A stretch of 37,796 nt of DNA from CAZTGB01 sp964612965. Its GTDB lineage: Bacteria; Patescibacteriota; Microgenomatia; UBA8517. Position numbers and translations under genes: made by a program. This document shows positions 7,464-15,023 of this stretch, one piece after another. Location: NCBI GenBank assembly GCA_964612965.1, contig CAZTGB010000006.1:1-37796 (forward strand), given 5' to 3'. Under the pieces are notes generated by a model. That model was not told where the DNA came from and made no database searches. It was given only the letters and a program-made list of their open reading frames with translations. Position 1 is the stretch's first letter. Each line of letters begins with the position of its first letter.

Positions 7464-8567
7464 GTGAAATATATCCTTTTGCTTATTGTAATTTTATCAA
7501 CTCTTTTTCTTTTTCAAAGAACTAAAAAGAGTGAAAAAATATTCGTGCCAAACCAAACCCAAGTCAACAGATCTGAAAAAGTTTCCGTAATTGCTCAAAA
7601 TTTAGATACACCTTGGGAAATGGTTTTTATTTCAGATAAGAACATTTTAGTAACTGAAAGGAAAGGGGCTGTAAGTGAAATAAATATCCAGAATGGAAAG
7701 AAAGAAATGACGTTTGATATTAAAGGTGTCAAAGAAATCGGCGAAGGAGGTTTACTTGGAATGGCACTTGATCCGGACTTTCGGACTAATAATTACATTT
7801 ATTTTTACTATACGTATGAAGGTGAAGGAGACAAAACTTTAAATAGGATAATAAGAATGAAATATGAAAATAAATCCTTCTCAAAGGAAGAGGTTTTGGT
7901 TGATAATATTCCAGGAGCCTCAAACCATAATGGGGGACGCATTAAATTTGGGCCAGATGGATTTTTATATGTTACTACAGGAGATGCTCAGGATTCATCC
8001 CGAGCGCAGGATGTAAATAGTCTTTCTGGAAAAATTTTGAGAATAACCAGGGATGGAAGAGCTGCCCCAAATAACCCTTTTAATAATCTAGTATTTTCAT
8101 TCGGTCACAGAAATCCACAAGGACTTGCTTGGGACGGTGATAATAACCTTTGGGCGACTGAACACGGCAGAAGCGGAATTACCTCAGGGCTAGATGAACT
8201 CAATAAAATAGAAATGGGAAAAAATTACGGTTGGCCAGAAATCCAAGGAGATGAGACAAAAGAAGGAATGATAATTCCAATGATTCATTCTGGAGCAACC
8301 ACAACATGGGCACCTTCAGGTATAACCTATTTAAATGGTTCACTTTTTTGGAGCGGCCTTCGCGGGCAGACCCTATACGAAGGGATAATTGATGTAAGCA
8401 AAATTTTACTTAAAGAACACTTCAAAAATGAATTTGGAAGGCTTAGAAACGTTGTGGTAGGACCTGACAACATGCTTTACATAACAACAAGTAATCATGA
8501 TGGGAGGGGCAACCCCAAAAAAGGAGATGACAAAATAATCAGGATTGATCCATTGTTACTGGAGTGA
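7464..8567 (+). CDS. PQQ-type soluble aldose/sorbosone dehydrogenase-like protein, membrane anchored
   Basis: A 367-residue six-bladed propeller of the glucose/sorbosone dehydrogenase family. Family marks: LDTPWEMVFI at the start of the propeller, GEGGLLGMALDPDF, SNHNGGRIKFGPDGFLYVTTGD (the His in NHNGG is the catalytic base in relatives), FGHRNPQGLAWD, TEHGRSG and NYGWP. The N-terminus is Lys-Tyr then about 15 hydrophobic residues, so it is exported or anchored outside. I choose GTG 7464: TATAAT at 7449-7454 lies 9 bases before it, while ATG 7446 would lie upstream of that box. Confidence 0.85.
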   Translation: MKYILLLIVILSTLFLFQRTKKSEKIFVPNQTQVNRSEKVSVIAQNLDTPWEMVFISDKNILVTERKGAVSEINIQNGKKEMTFDIKGVKEIGEGGLLGMALDPDFRTNNYIYFYYTYEGEGDKTLNRIIRMKYENKSFSKEEVLVDNIPGASNHNGGRIKFGPDGFLYVTTGDAQDSSRAQDVNSLSGKILRITRDGRAAPNNPFNNLVFSFGHRNPQGLAWDGDNNLWATEHGRSGITSGLDELNKIEMGKNYGWPEIQGDETKEGMIIPMIHSGATTTWAPSGITYLNGSLFWSGLRGQTLYEGIIDVSKILLKEHFKNEFGRLRNVVVGPDNMLYITTSNHDGRGNPKKGDDKIIRIDPLLLE

Positions 8568-8637
8568 TTTCTGAATATACTCTAATTCGCATAATGTTTA
8601 TAAATACTTGCTTGAAGACTGTATAATTAACTTCTGG

Positions 8638-8943
8638 ATGAAGATAAATAAAATCGGGGTACTACAAGCCTTGGGAGTAACAGCATATTGTAGTTTGATT
8701 GCACTTATTATGTGGAATGGGGAAAAGATATTTGGAGAAACTGATTCATATTTAGGCCCTCTTAGTTTTTTAGTTCTTTTTTCAACATCAGCCTTAACCT
8801 GCGGTCTTATCGTTTTTTACAAACCTTACAAACTTTTCTTTGAAGGAAAGAAAAAAGAGGCTATCGAGGTTATACTTTCAACAGTAATTTCACTTTTCGC
8901 TATTCTTCTCGGTTTATTTTTTGTGGTAATATATTTTAAGTGA
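8638..8943 (+). CDS. Three-helix membrane protein next to VKOR
   Basis: 101 residues with three predicted membrane helices (about 10-26, 37-58 and 77-99) and a lysine-rich loop FFEGKKKEAIE. Family unknown. Its stop overlaps the GTG start of the VKOR gene (GTGA), so the two are coupled and may act together in the membrane. Start chosen at ATG 8638, since TATAAT at 8622-8627 is 10 bases upstream. Confidence 0.75.
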   Translation: MKINKIGVLQALGVTAYCSLIALIMWNGEKIFGETDSYLGPLSFLVLFSTSALTCGLIVFYKPYKLFFEGKKKEAIEVILSTVISLFAILLGLFFVVIYFK

Positions 8944-9359
8944 AAAAGGAAAATATCTATTCGTGGATTAAAGTACTATCTTTTATCGGAGTGATCCTTG
9001 CGATTTATCTTCTTTGGCAACAAATGTTTAGGCCTGCATTTAAGCCGTGTAGTATTAACGAAACCGTTAACTGTGACGCTGTTATTTCAGGTCCTGTTGC
9101 TAAAACTCTAGGAATTCCAACACCTCTCTATGGTCTAATAGGTTACATTGTTATTTTTATAGCAAGTGTTTATAAAAAGAATAAATTAATTTTGGGAATG
9201 GCTACATTTGGCCTGCTTTTCTGTCTTTACATAGCCTACATTGAGTTATTTATCCTTAATGTGATTTGTCCGGTTTGCATTGCCTGCCAAATTATAATGA
9301 TTAGCGTTTTTACCCTGGGTATTATTCTAAATAAGAAAAAAGAAACGTTAGGTTCTTAA
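8940..9359 (+). CDS. Vitamin K epoxide reductase family (VKOR) disulfide-forming protein
   Basis: 139 residues, four to five membrane helices. The loop Cys pair is C37 and C45 (CSINETVNCDAV) and the quinone-side CxxC is C110-x-x-C113 (CPVC), with the family motif GIPTPLYGLIGY between. Bacterial VKOR passes electrons from a thioredoxin-like oxidase (DsbA-type) to quinone during disulfide formation outside the membrane. No thioredoxin domain is fused and none is next door. A user of such a pathway is visible nearby: the eight-Cys surface protein at 6470-7129. Confidence 0.92.
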   Translation: MKKENIYSWIKVLSFIGVILAIYLLWQQMFRPAFKPCSINETVNCDAVISGPVAKTLGIPTPLYGLIGYIVIFIASVYKKNKLILGMATFGLLFCLYIAYIELFILNVICPVCIACQIIMISVFTLGIILNKKKETLGS

Positions 9360-9833
9360 GAAGTAACCAGCAATTATTCCTATAATTGCTGCAAATCCCC
9401 CGATAAATAGCATTTCAAGAGCACTCCTTGTTGGAGCAACTCCAACCATTTTGCCTTTTACAAAACCCAAGATAAAAAGTCCGGTGAAAGCAAAGATAAG
9501 TGTAAGAACTAATGCAAAAGGTAGTGAAAAAAGAAAAAGGGGAGATACTGGAATCAACCCTCCAAAGAAGTACGAGAGAAACATTATAAAAGACCCTACC
9601 CCCAAACTGTCTTTATGTTTCCCTTTTTGCATTTGATGAAGGGTTCTTTCACTTAAAAATTGACCAGCAGCCATTGAAACGGCCTCAACTGCAATTGTTA
9701 CAACAGCAGCCAAAACTATAAACTCTTTATTTAAAGTTCCCGTTGAAACTCCAACTACAACCCCGGTAGTTGATACAAGTGCATCTTCAAATCCAAATAC
9801 ACTGCTTCTCACATAATCTTTATATATTCGCAT
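9348..9833 (-). CDS. VIT1/CCC1-family membrane transporter
   Basis: 161 residues with four or five membrane helices. The start SSVFGFEDALVSTTGVVVGV matches the first helix of VIT1/CCC1 iron/manganese transporters, and EAVSMAAGQFLSERT matches the second helix with its metal-loop start. Typical members have a metal-binding cytoplasmic loop of about 70 residues; this protein is shorter and largely lacks it. It is convergent with VKOR (12-base overlap). Substrate cannot be read from the sequence. Confidence 0.85.
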   Translation of the reverse strand: MRIYKDYVRSSVFGFEDALVSTTGVVVGVSTGTLNKEFIVLAAVVTIAVEAVSMAAGQFLSERTLHQMQKGKHKDSLGVGSFIMFLSYFFGGLIPVSPLFLFSLPFALVLTLIFAFTGLFILGFVKGKMVGVAPTRSALEMLFIGGFAAIIGIIAGYFLRT

Positions 9834-9897
9834 AAATATTAATAATAATACTTTACAGCATCAATTATTAGTCCCAGGCATGTTATAATCACTCAAC

Positions 9898-10371
9898 ATG
9901 ACAGAAGAAAGATCACAACATAAAAATAGAATAGATTGGGATTCAGTAGCAAAAGAAGCAAACGAAGCCTTTGGACGTTTTGTAACCAAATTACACGAGC
10001 TTCCAACTTCTGATAAAAAATGGACAGTTGAAGGGTCTTCACATGGACCTTACCTATCTGTGGCTGCATTATACGACGAAAGCTTTGGTGGTTCAAATGG
10101 TACCGGAGTTCAAACAATAAAAGTGAGCGCATCAATAAGTGAAGGTAATGCTAGTGGTCTATTAACTATTGGTGTGAATGAAGCATGGATTTTGGATGAA
10201 TCAGAGAAGGTGGTAGGCCGCGTTTCGGACCAACTTACCAGGCTCTTAGAAGAGAGTGGTTTGAACCCCAAATCTAATAATGATAACTCTCTACATGGTA
10301 GAAATTCATACAGATCATTTTCATGGAAGATCTATCCTAATAATCACCCAAAAATTACCAATACAAATTGA
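9898..10371 (+). CDS. Hypothetical protein, soluble
   Basis: 157 residues, no family recognised. The first half begins with a charged helix (VAKEANEAFGRFVTKLHEL) and is followed by a likely beta-rich region (YLSVAALYDESF, TIKVSASISEG, LLTIGVNEAWI). No Cys, no membrane segment. TATAAT at 9884-9889 is 8 bases before the ATG, supporting both its expression and its start. It opens a short stretch of accessory genes between housekeeping blocks. Confidence 0.65.
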   Translation: MTEERSQHKNRIDWDSVAKEANEAFGRFVTKLHELPTSDKKWTVEGSSHGPYLSVAALYDESFGGSNGTGVQTIKVSASISEGNASGLLTIGVNEAWILDESEKVVGRVSDQLTRLLEESGLNPKSNNDNSLHGRNSYRSFSWKIYPNNHPKITNTN

Positions 10372-10475
10372 TGGGTAAAAATATAAGTTATGAGTTAGAA
10401 AGTTTTGTGGTAAAACACCAGCGCTTTATTCTAAATATAAACATGTGGTACCATTCAAGTAATTATTAATAAATT

Positions 10476-10778
10476 ATGACACCCTTAGAAGAATTTCATG
10501 CTGTAGAGGCCAATGAGTGGAAAATAATATCAAGTGAGAAACCTCGACATAGTGGCGGTCCCAAAAAAAGAGGATACCTCGTTGAGGATGAATTAATAAA
10601 GTCAGTCTTAGAAAATGGTAGCTCGTATGAATTACAATACACAACTGCTGAAGAGGCAGACAAAATGAGGGTAAGATTAAATGCAAGGGTAACGGGTAAA
10701 TCGATAAGAGTTCTGACTCAAGATGATAAGCCAAACTCAATTTTTATTGGACCTATTATAAGTAGCGAAGAAGAATAA
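10476..10778 (+). CDS. Hypothetical protein, soluble
   Basis: 100 residues, no family recognised. Composition is ordinary with a mixed alpha/beta look (ANEWKIISSEKPRH, SYELQYTTAEEADKMRVRLNA, KSIRVLTQDD) and a C-terminal acidic end. The YTTAEEADKMRVRL segment resembles small single-domain folds but I cannot name it. It precedes the nucleotidyltransferase by 17 bases and may be its operon partner; the 104 bases before it hold no clear promoter. Confidence 0.6.
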   Translation: MTPLEEFHAVEANEWKIISSEKPRHSGGPKKRGYLVEDELIKSVLENGSSYELQYTTAEEADKMRVRLNARVTGKSIRVLTQDDKPNSIFIGPIISSEEE

Positions 10779-10795
10779 AAGCCTCCTCATTTTAA

Positions 10796-11467
10796 ATGAA
10801 TATTCTACAAGGTGATACAAGAAATATTGAATTAACCCCAGAGTTTATTGAGAAAAGTGACAGAGATATAGAAACAATAAAGGCTTTAGACAGTTTGGCA
10901 ACATCAACTGGTAATATTTTAGTTTTGTCGGGCGGATATGCAGTTGAAGCCCATTGCGGAGGAAAAATTGTCAGACCACATGGAGATATTGATGCACACA
11001 TAATTTTGACTGGTGATACCTCAAATGAAGATATATTTTCAAAAGTGGACATCTTATTAAAAAACGAAAATACACCATGGATATTAAGAGATAAGAAATC
11101 GGACAAGGTAGATTATTTGGAAAATGATGATGATAAAGAATTTTTTAATAAAAGAAGAGTAGAGGTTCGTCTGAATACTCCACACGAGACTAATGTCAAA
11201 TATCCAAAAAAGAAACTTATAAATTCATATGGTGAGGAAATAGAAGTCTGTATTGTGGATTTAAATCAGATGACCGCAGACAAAATACGAAAATTTTATG
11301 ACTTAAGAGATGGTGTAGACACCACGAAAGATAGACATAGTAGTAAAAGTGATTTCTTTGATCTTAAAAGACTTTTGGAATTGGAAGAACTGGATAAAGA
11401 CAAATTAAGAAAAGATTTACCTCATGAGTATGGATATGTATTGACTTTAATCGAGCAATATAAATAG
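10796..11467 (+). CDS. Nucleotidyltransferase-fold protein (AbiEii/lincosamide-type)
   Basis: 223 residues. The motif LSGGYAVEAHCGGKIVRPHG followed by DIDAHI fits nucleotidyltransferases of the polymerase-beta superfamily: GG-x-A, a conserved Arg, and the D-x-D metal pair at about residues 64-66. A third acidic position could be in KRRVEVRL, and the C-terminal helices contain ADKIRKFYDLRDG. Relatives include lincosamide and aminoglycoside adenylyltransferases and AbiEii toxins, so drug modification or toxin/defence roles are both open. No AbiEi-like antitoxin is next to it; the upstream 100-residue protein is the only candidate partner. Confidence 0.75.
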   Translation: MNILQGDTRNIELTPEFIEKSDRDIETIKALDSLATSTGNILVLSGGYAVEAHCGGKIVRPHGDIDAHIILTGDTSNEDIFSKVDILLKNENTPWILRDKKSDKVDYLENDDDKEFFNKRRVEVRLNTPHETNVKYPKKKLINSYGEEIEVCIVDLNQMTADKIRKFYDLRDGVDTTKDRHSSKSDFFDLKRLLELEELDKDKLRKDLPHEYGYVLTLIEQYK

Positions 11468-11488
11468 AAGATATGTTAGAATCTAGGC

Positions 11489-12460
11489 ATGGCACTCTCT
11501 GTTGGGATAGTGGGGTTACCAAATGTAGGTAAGTCTACATTATTTAACGCTCTCCTTAGAAAGCAGCAAGCGTATGTTGCTAATTTTCCTTTTGCAACAA
11601 TTGAGCCAAATATTGGAATAGTTCCAGTTCCTGACGCTCGTCTTATCGAACTATCTAAAATCTATAACTCTCCAATTGTCCCAGCTACAGTTGAATTTGT
11701 AGATATTGCAGGACTAATTGCGGGAGCCTCAAAAGGAGAGGGTTTGGGAAATAAATTCTTGAGTCACATTAGGGACGTATCAGCTATCTGCTTCGTACTC
11801 CGAGCCTTCAGCGATCCAGACATCATAAAACAAGGAGTTAAAGATCCAAAAAGTGACTTTGAAATTCTAAAGCTCGAACTTCAACTTTCCGATGAAGAAA
11901 TGATTGCAAAACATTCAGAAAAGAAAAATGCGAATGTTGAAATGTTACCCCTTTTAGGTAAAAAACCATTCTTAGCGGTTTTAAACGTTGATGAGAATGA
12001 TTTGAAAAACGCAACAGACCTTGAAGAGAAATATTCAAAAGAGTTGGGGGTAGAGAAGGGTCAAATAGTTGTAATTTGTGCCAGAACAGAAAGTGAACTA
12101 TCTGAACTTCCAGAGGAAGATCAAGCCCAGTATTTAAAAGATTTAGGAGTTGAGAAAAGTGGGCTAGAGAGGTTAATTCAGAAAGCTTTTAAAACCTTAG
12201 GACTAATCACTTTCTTAACAGCAGGAGAAAAAGAAGTGAGAGCTTGGACAATTAAAACGGGTACAAACGCGGTAGAGGCATCAGGGGTAATCCATACAGA
12301 TTTCATGAACAAGTTTATTAAAGCAGATATTGTTAATTATCAAGATTTTATTACAAATAAAGGCTGGAAAGTTTGTCGTGAGCTTGGAAAGGTAAGAACG
12401 GAAGGAAGAGATTACATCATGAAAGACGGTGACGTTGTAGAGTTTAAGATTGGGTCATAA
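11489..12460 (+). CDS. ychF: Redox-regulated ATPase YchF (OBG family)
   Basis: A 323-residue YchF. P-loop GLPNVGKST at residues 9-17, NFPFATIEPNIG as switch I, DIAGLIAGASKGEGLGN as switch II, and NVDE in place of the GTPase NKxD, which is the change that makes YchF prefer ATP. The TGS domain closes the protein (HTDFMNKFIKADI, MKDGDVVEFKIG). It is shorter than the usual 360 residues, mainly in the coiled-coil insert. TAGAAT at 11477-11482 is 6 bases before ATG: leaderless. Confidence 0.96.
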   Translation: MALSVGIVGLPNVGKSTLFNALLRKQQAYVANFPFATIEPNIGIVPVPDARLIELSKIYNSPIVPATVEFVDIAGLIAGASKGEGLGNKFLSHIRDVSAICFVLRAFSDPDIIKQGVKDPKSDFEILKLELQLSDEEMIAKHSEKKNANVEMLPLLGKKPFLAVLNVDENDLKNATDLEEKYSKELGVEKGQIVVICARTESELSELPEEDQAQYLKDLGVEKSGLERLIQKAFKTLGLITFLTAGEKEVRAWTIKTGTNAVEASGVIHTDFMNKFIKADIVNYQDFITNKGWKVCRELGKVRTEGRDYIMKDGDVVEFKIGS

Positions 12461-12461
12461 G

Positions 12462-13175
12462 ATGACGAAACAAAACCCACAGGTAAGTATTGTTATTAGA
12501 ACCAAAAATGAAAGTAAGTTTGTAGGTAAGGTTTTAAGTCTTCTTTATAAACAAACCTTTAAAGACTTCGAAATTATAATTGTAGACTCTGGATCCACAG
12601 ACAAAACACTCGAAATAGTGAATAAATTTCCAGTTAAAGTTTTGAAAATTTTACCTGAAAAATTTACTTTTGGTTATGCCCTCAATTTTGGTATAAACAA
12701 AGCTCGCGGAAAATACATTTGCATATTAAGTGGACACTCGATTCCAATATCAGATTCCTGGCTTGAGGATGGCGTAAAAGTTATAAAAGAAGGTGGTGTG
12801 GCGGGATTAAGTGGGCATTGGAACTTTTTTATCCTTGGTTATTATTCCAGGATTTTGGCTCGATTTACTTTTCTTTTGCCACATTTTAAGTGGAGACAAG
12901 ATTTTGATCCATTATTAACAAACACAAATTCATTAATTAGTAAAAGTCATTGGCAAGAGTACAAATTTGACGAAACACTTGAAGGATCAGAGGATTATGA
13001 CTGGGCGAGCGAAATGATTGCAAGGGGATACAACATTGTTAAATACAAACCTTTTAGTGTTTTTCACTCACACTTTATGTTAGGTAGACCTGGATATTTT
13101 GCGACAAAGCCAATTTGGACAAGACAAGTTGCTGAAATTGATAAAAAGAAAAGACCAAGTGTTAACAAAGATTAA
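12462..13175 (+). CDS. Family 2 glycosyltransferase
   Basis: 237 residues with a GT-A fold: VSIVIRTKNESKFVGKVLSLL, then IIIVDSGSTDKTLEI (nucleotide-binding Asp). At the place where GT2 enzymes have their DxD loop it reads LSGHSIPISDSWL, a form seen in some rhamnosyltransferase-like members. The acceptor-side acidic motif SEDYDWASEM follows at about residue 177. It probably adds a sugar to an envelope polysaccharide. ATG 12462 starts one base after the ychF stop, so the two are probably coupled; TTG 12450 would overlap ychF and is less likely. Confidence 0.88.
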   Translation: MTKQNPQVSIVIRTKNESKFVGKVLSLLYKQTFKDFEIIIVDSGSTDKTLEIVNKFPVKVLKILPEKFTFGYALNFGINKARGKYICILSGHSIPISDSWLEDGVKVIKEGGVAGLSGHWNFFILGYYSRILARFTFLLPHFKWRQDFDPLLTNTNSLISKSHWQEYKFDETLEGSEDYDWASEMIARGYNIVKYKPFSVFHSHFMLGRPGYFATKPIWTRQVAEIDKKKRPSVNKD

Positions 13176-13181
13176 AAATGA

Positions 13182-13382
13182 CTAAAGAACTTGGCCATCA
13201 GACACACCAGCTATTTTTTGACCTTCACTGTCTTTTGCTGTGATATATCCGAATGTAGCATTCAGCTCTGTGGCACCCGTTACTTCAAGAACGTTGGCTT
13301 CACACGTTCTATTTCCATTCAAAACCTGCTCACCGCAATGTTTTCCAAAAGGGCAATCTTTTGCACATCTAAGTTCAACCAT
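13182..13382 (-). CDS. Small Cys-containing protein, copy 1
   Basis: 66 residues starting with a compact Cys region (C6, C10, C16, C27: RCAKDCPFGKHCGEQ and NRTCEAN) followed by a beta-like C-terminal half. No family recognised; the C-x3-C-x5-C spacing could bind a metal. It shares LNG-x(5)-A-x-x-L-x-VT with the broken copy at 13542-13791, and both genes have an identical 15-base TTGACTTCTTCAATA at the promoter. Start chosen at ATG 13382 from the -10 box 9 bases upstream, not the longer frame from 13457. Confidence 0.6.
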   Translation of the reverse strand: MVELRCAKDCPFGKHCGEQVLNGNRTCEANVLEVTGATELNATFGYITAKDSEGQKIAGVSDGQVL

Positions 13383-13391
13383 AGTGGGTGG

Positions 13392-13421
13392 AGTATAACT
13401 CTTGTATATTGAAGAAGTCAA
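13392..13421 (-). promoter_or_regulatory. Promoter of small Cys protein copy 1
   Basis: On the minus strand, TTGACT (13421-13416), 18-base spacer, TATACT (13397-13392), then 9 bases to the ATG. The -35 region continues as TCTTCAATA, which is repeated exactly at the second copy. Confidence 0.7.
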
Positions 13422-13541
13422 ATAATTGTACTGGACGCATATATTTCGGAAAATCACCTAAACTTTTCCATGTATGCCTTGGGTGATATAAGGCCTATGG
13501 TGGACTCAGACAATATGTTATTGAGCCCAAAATGGAGGAAG

Positions 13542-13791
13542 TCAACGAGAAACACTTGCCGCACCACCATAGATCGAAACGCTTCCGCTTGGATTTTCGG
13601 TAGTAAATTTGATTTGCCCTCTAGTTACATCTAGGGCTTGGGTTGCCATAAATTTCCCGTTTAATAAACGAGTTAATTTTATCAACACAAACACNNNNNN
13701 NNNNNNNNNNNNNNNNNNNNNNNNNNTTGTCAAATGGGCACTCGGGCGCACAAGGTAATCGAAAAACTCCAGCTGCAAATTCTAGTGCCAT
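13542..13791 (-). CDS. Small Cys-containing protein, copy 2, interrupted by an assembly gap
   Basis: Reading from ATG 13791 the protein begins with A-L-E-F and reaches CAPECPFD (the same C-A-x-x-C-P-F core as copy 1) before the N run. After the gap, the frame ending in TGA at 13542-13544 reads LNGKFMATQALDVTRG and on to the stop, resembling the C-terminal half of copy 1. The N run makes frame and length uncertain. It may also be two separate pieces. Function unknown. Confidence 0.5.
13695..13726. other. Assembly gap (32 N)
   Basis: A run of N inside small Cys protein copy 2. A second run of 10 N is at 15041-15050, inside the start of the S41 protease gene. Gap lengths are probably nominal. 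Confidence 0.99.
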
Positions 13792-13805
13792 AATTATTTA
13801 AAAGG

Positions 13806-13850
13806 ATATTATCTCTCTCTATTGAAGAAGTCAAGCTGGGCTGATATAAT
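13806..13850. promoter_or_regulatory. Overlapping divergent promoters (rpsF operon and Cys protein copy 2)
   Basis: Plus strand: TTGAAG 13822-13827, 17-base spacer, extended -10 TGA-TATAAT ending at 13850, driving rpsF with a leader of roughly 43 bases. Minus strand: TTGACT 13834-13829, 17-base spacer, TAATAT 13811-13806, driving copy 2. The two -35 boxes are next to each other, so the polymerases would compete. Confidence 0.65.
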
Positions 13851-13899
13851 CTCACCAATAAGTAAATTTGCTAAAGCAAACAAGCTTGTAAATAAATTT

Positions 13900-14187
13900 A
13901 TGAACAAATACGAACTAACCTTAGTTTTGGATGGGAAGTCAGCTTCTGCCAAAAAGAAGAAATATACTGATCTTGTAGATAGCTTAGTCAAAGTATTTAA
14001 AGGTGAAGTAGTTGAATCCAAAGAGTGGGGAGTAAAGGAACTAATGTATAAAATTAAAAAAAGCTTAACCGGCCTTTATCTTTTTTTTGAGCTAGAGCTT
14101 GACCCAAAAGGTGTAAAATCAATCAACGACAAATTAAGAGTAGATGGAGAGGTTCTGAGATTTCTCTTAGTTAGGAAAGAAAAATAA
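13900..14187 (+). CDS. rpsF: Small-subunit ribosomal protein bS6
   Basis: 95 residues. The N-terminus NKYELTLVLDGK is the first strand of S6, and the WGVKELMYKIKKSLTGLYLFFELELD segment carries the core S6 motif (W-G-x-R/K-x-L-x-Y-x-I). First gene of the classic rpsF-ssb-rpsR set. I start at ATG 13900 for the family-typical N-terminus; the frame is open back to 13822 but that region contains the promoter. The leader of about 43 nt is one of the few real 5-prime UTRs in the window, and could be a site of S6:S18 autoregulation, though I see no known motif. Confidence 0.9.
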   Translation: MNKYELTLVLDGKSASAKKKKYTDLVDSLVKVFKGEVVESKEWGVKELMYKIKKSLTGLYLFFELELDPKGVKSINDKLRVDGEVLRFLLVRKEK

Positions 14188-14225
14188 GCGAAGCTTAAGT
14201 CTTCGACAAAAGCGAAAGCTTAAAA
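14185..14225 (+). repeat. Intergenic repeat, copy A (rpsF-ssb)
   Basis: About 41 bases beginning exactly at the rpsF stop TAA: TAAGC, AGCTTAAG, CTT, CAAAAGC, AGCTT and AAAT occur in this order. The same series starts exactly at the stop codon of the gene ending at 27776 (copy B). Differences are mostly single transitions. Confidence 0.6.
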
Positions 14226-14240
14226 TTATATAATTAAAAT

Positions 14241-14732
14241 ATGGCAAGAAGTTTAAACAAGGTTCAGTTGATAGGAAATCTAACTCGTGATCCGGAATTA
14301 AAATACACACCTCAAGGGACTGCGGTTTGTACTATTGGACTTGCTACAAATAGACAATGGACCACAGAGAGTGGAGAGAAAAAGGATGAAGCAGATTTCC
14401 ATAGACTTGTAGTTTGGAATAAACTTGCTGAAATCTGTGGACAGTTACTTAAAAAAGGAAGAAAAGTATATTTTGAAGGTCGCCTTTCAACACGCAGTTG
14501 GCAAGCACAAGACGGGACACAAAGAAGTATCACTGAAGTTGTTGTAAGCGACATGATCATTCTTGACAGGAAAGAAGATGGAGCAGGTGGAGTGGGAGAC
14601 ATTGATATTCCGGAACCTGGAATGGAGTCCCAAGTTGCGCCCGATGAAACCCCAAAAGTAGAAAAGAAAAAATCATCTAAAAAAGATGAAGCCGAAGAAC
14701 CCGAGGTTAATGAAGAAGACATTCCCTTCTAA
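14241..14732 (+). CDS. ssb: Single-stranded DNA-binding protein
   Basis: 163 residues: an OB fold over the first 105 (LNKVQLIGNLTRDPELKYTP, then FHRLVVWNKLAEICGQLLKKG and YFEGRLSTRSW), a disordered acidic linker, and the C-terminal tip EEDIPF that recruits partner proteins. Length and tip are standard. TATAAT at 14229-14234 sits 6 bases before the ATG, so ssb can be transcribed leaderlessly from inside the rpsF-ssb-rpsR set. Confidence 0.96.
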   Translation: MARSLNKVQLIGNLTRDPELKYTPQGTAVCTIGLATNRQWTTESGEKKDEADFHRLVVWNKLAEICGQLLKKGRKVYFEGRLSTRSWQAQDGTQRSITEVVVSDMIILDRKEDGAGGVGDIDIPEPGMESQVAPDETPKVEKKKSSKKDEAEEPEVNEEDIPF

Positions 14733-14755
14733 TTTTAAAAACAAAATTAACTAAT

Positions 14756-15013
14756 ATGGCTAAAAAAACTAAAAAAAGAAGATTTCAAAAAGAGGTAATA
14801 ACACCGCTTAATACCAGTTGTCCTTTTTGCAAAGCTAAGCTTAACCCTGATTACAAGGATTATGACACCTTAGCTAAATACTTAAGTGATAGGGCAAAAA
14901 TCCTTTCAAAAGAAAGAAGTGGAATTTGTTCCAAGCACCAAAGAAGGTTAACCGTAGCTGTGAAGCGCGCAAGACATTTAGCTCTTCTTCCTTTTGTTCC
15001 TTCTTTAGGTTAA
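14756..15013 (+). CDS. rpsR: Small-subunit ribosomal protein bS18
   Basis: 85 residues. The basic N-terminus is followed by CPFCKAK, then the S18 core DYKDYDTLAKYLSDRAKILSKERSG-type region with SGICSKHQRRLTVAVKRARHLALLPF. The Cys pair plus C62 suggests a zinc-binding form of S18. Third gene of the rpsF-ssb-rpsR cluster. Confidence 0.95.
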   Translation: MAKKTKKRRFQKEVITPLNTSCPFCKAKLNPDYKDYDTLAKYLSDRAKILSKERSGICSKHQRRLTVAVKRARHLALLPFVPSLG

Positions 15014-15023
15014 AATCTTTCTC

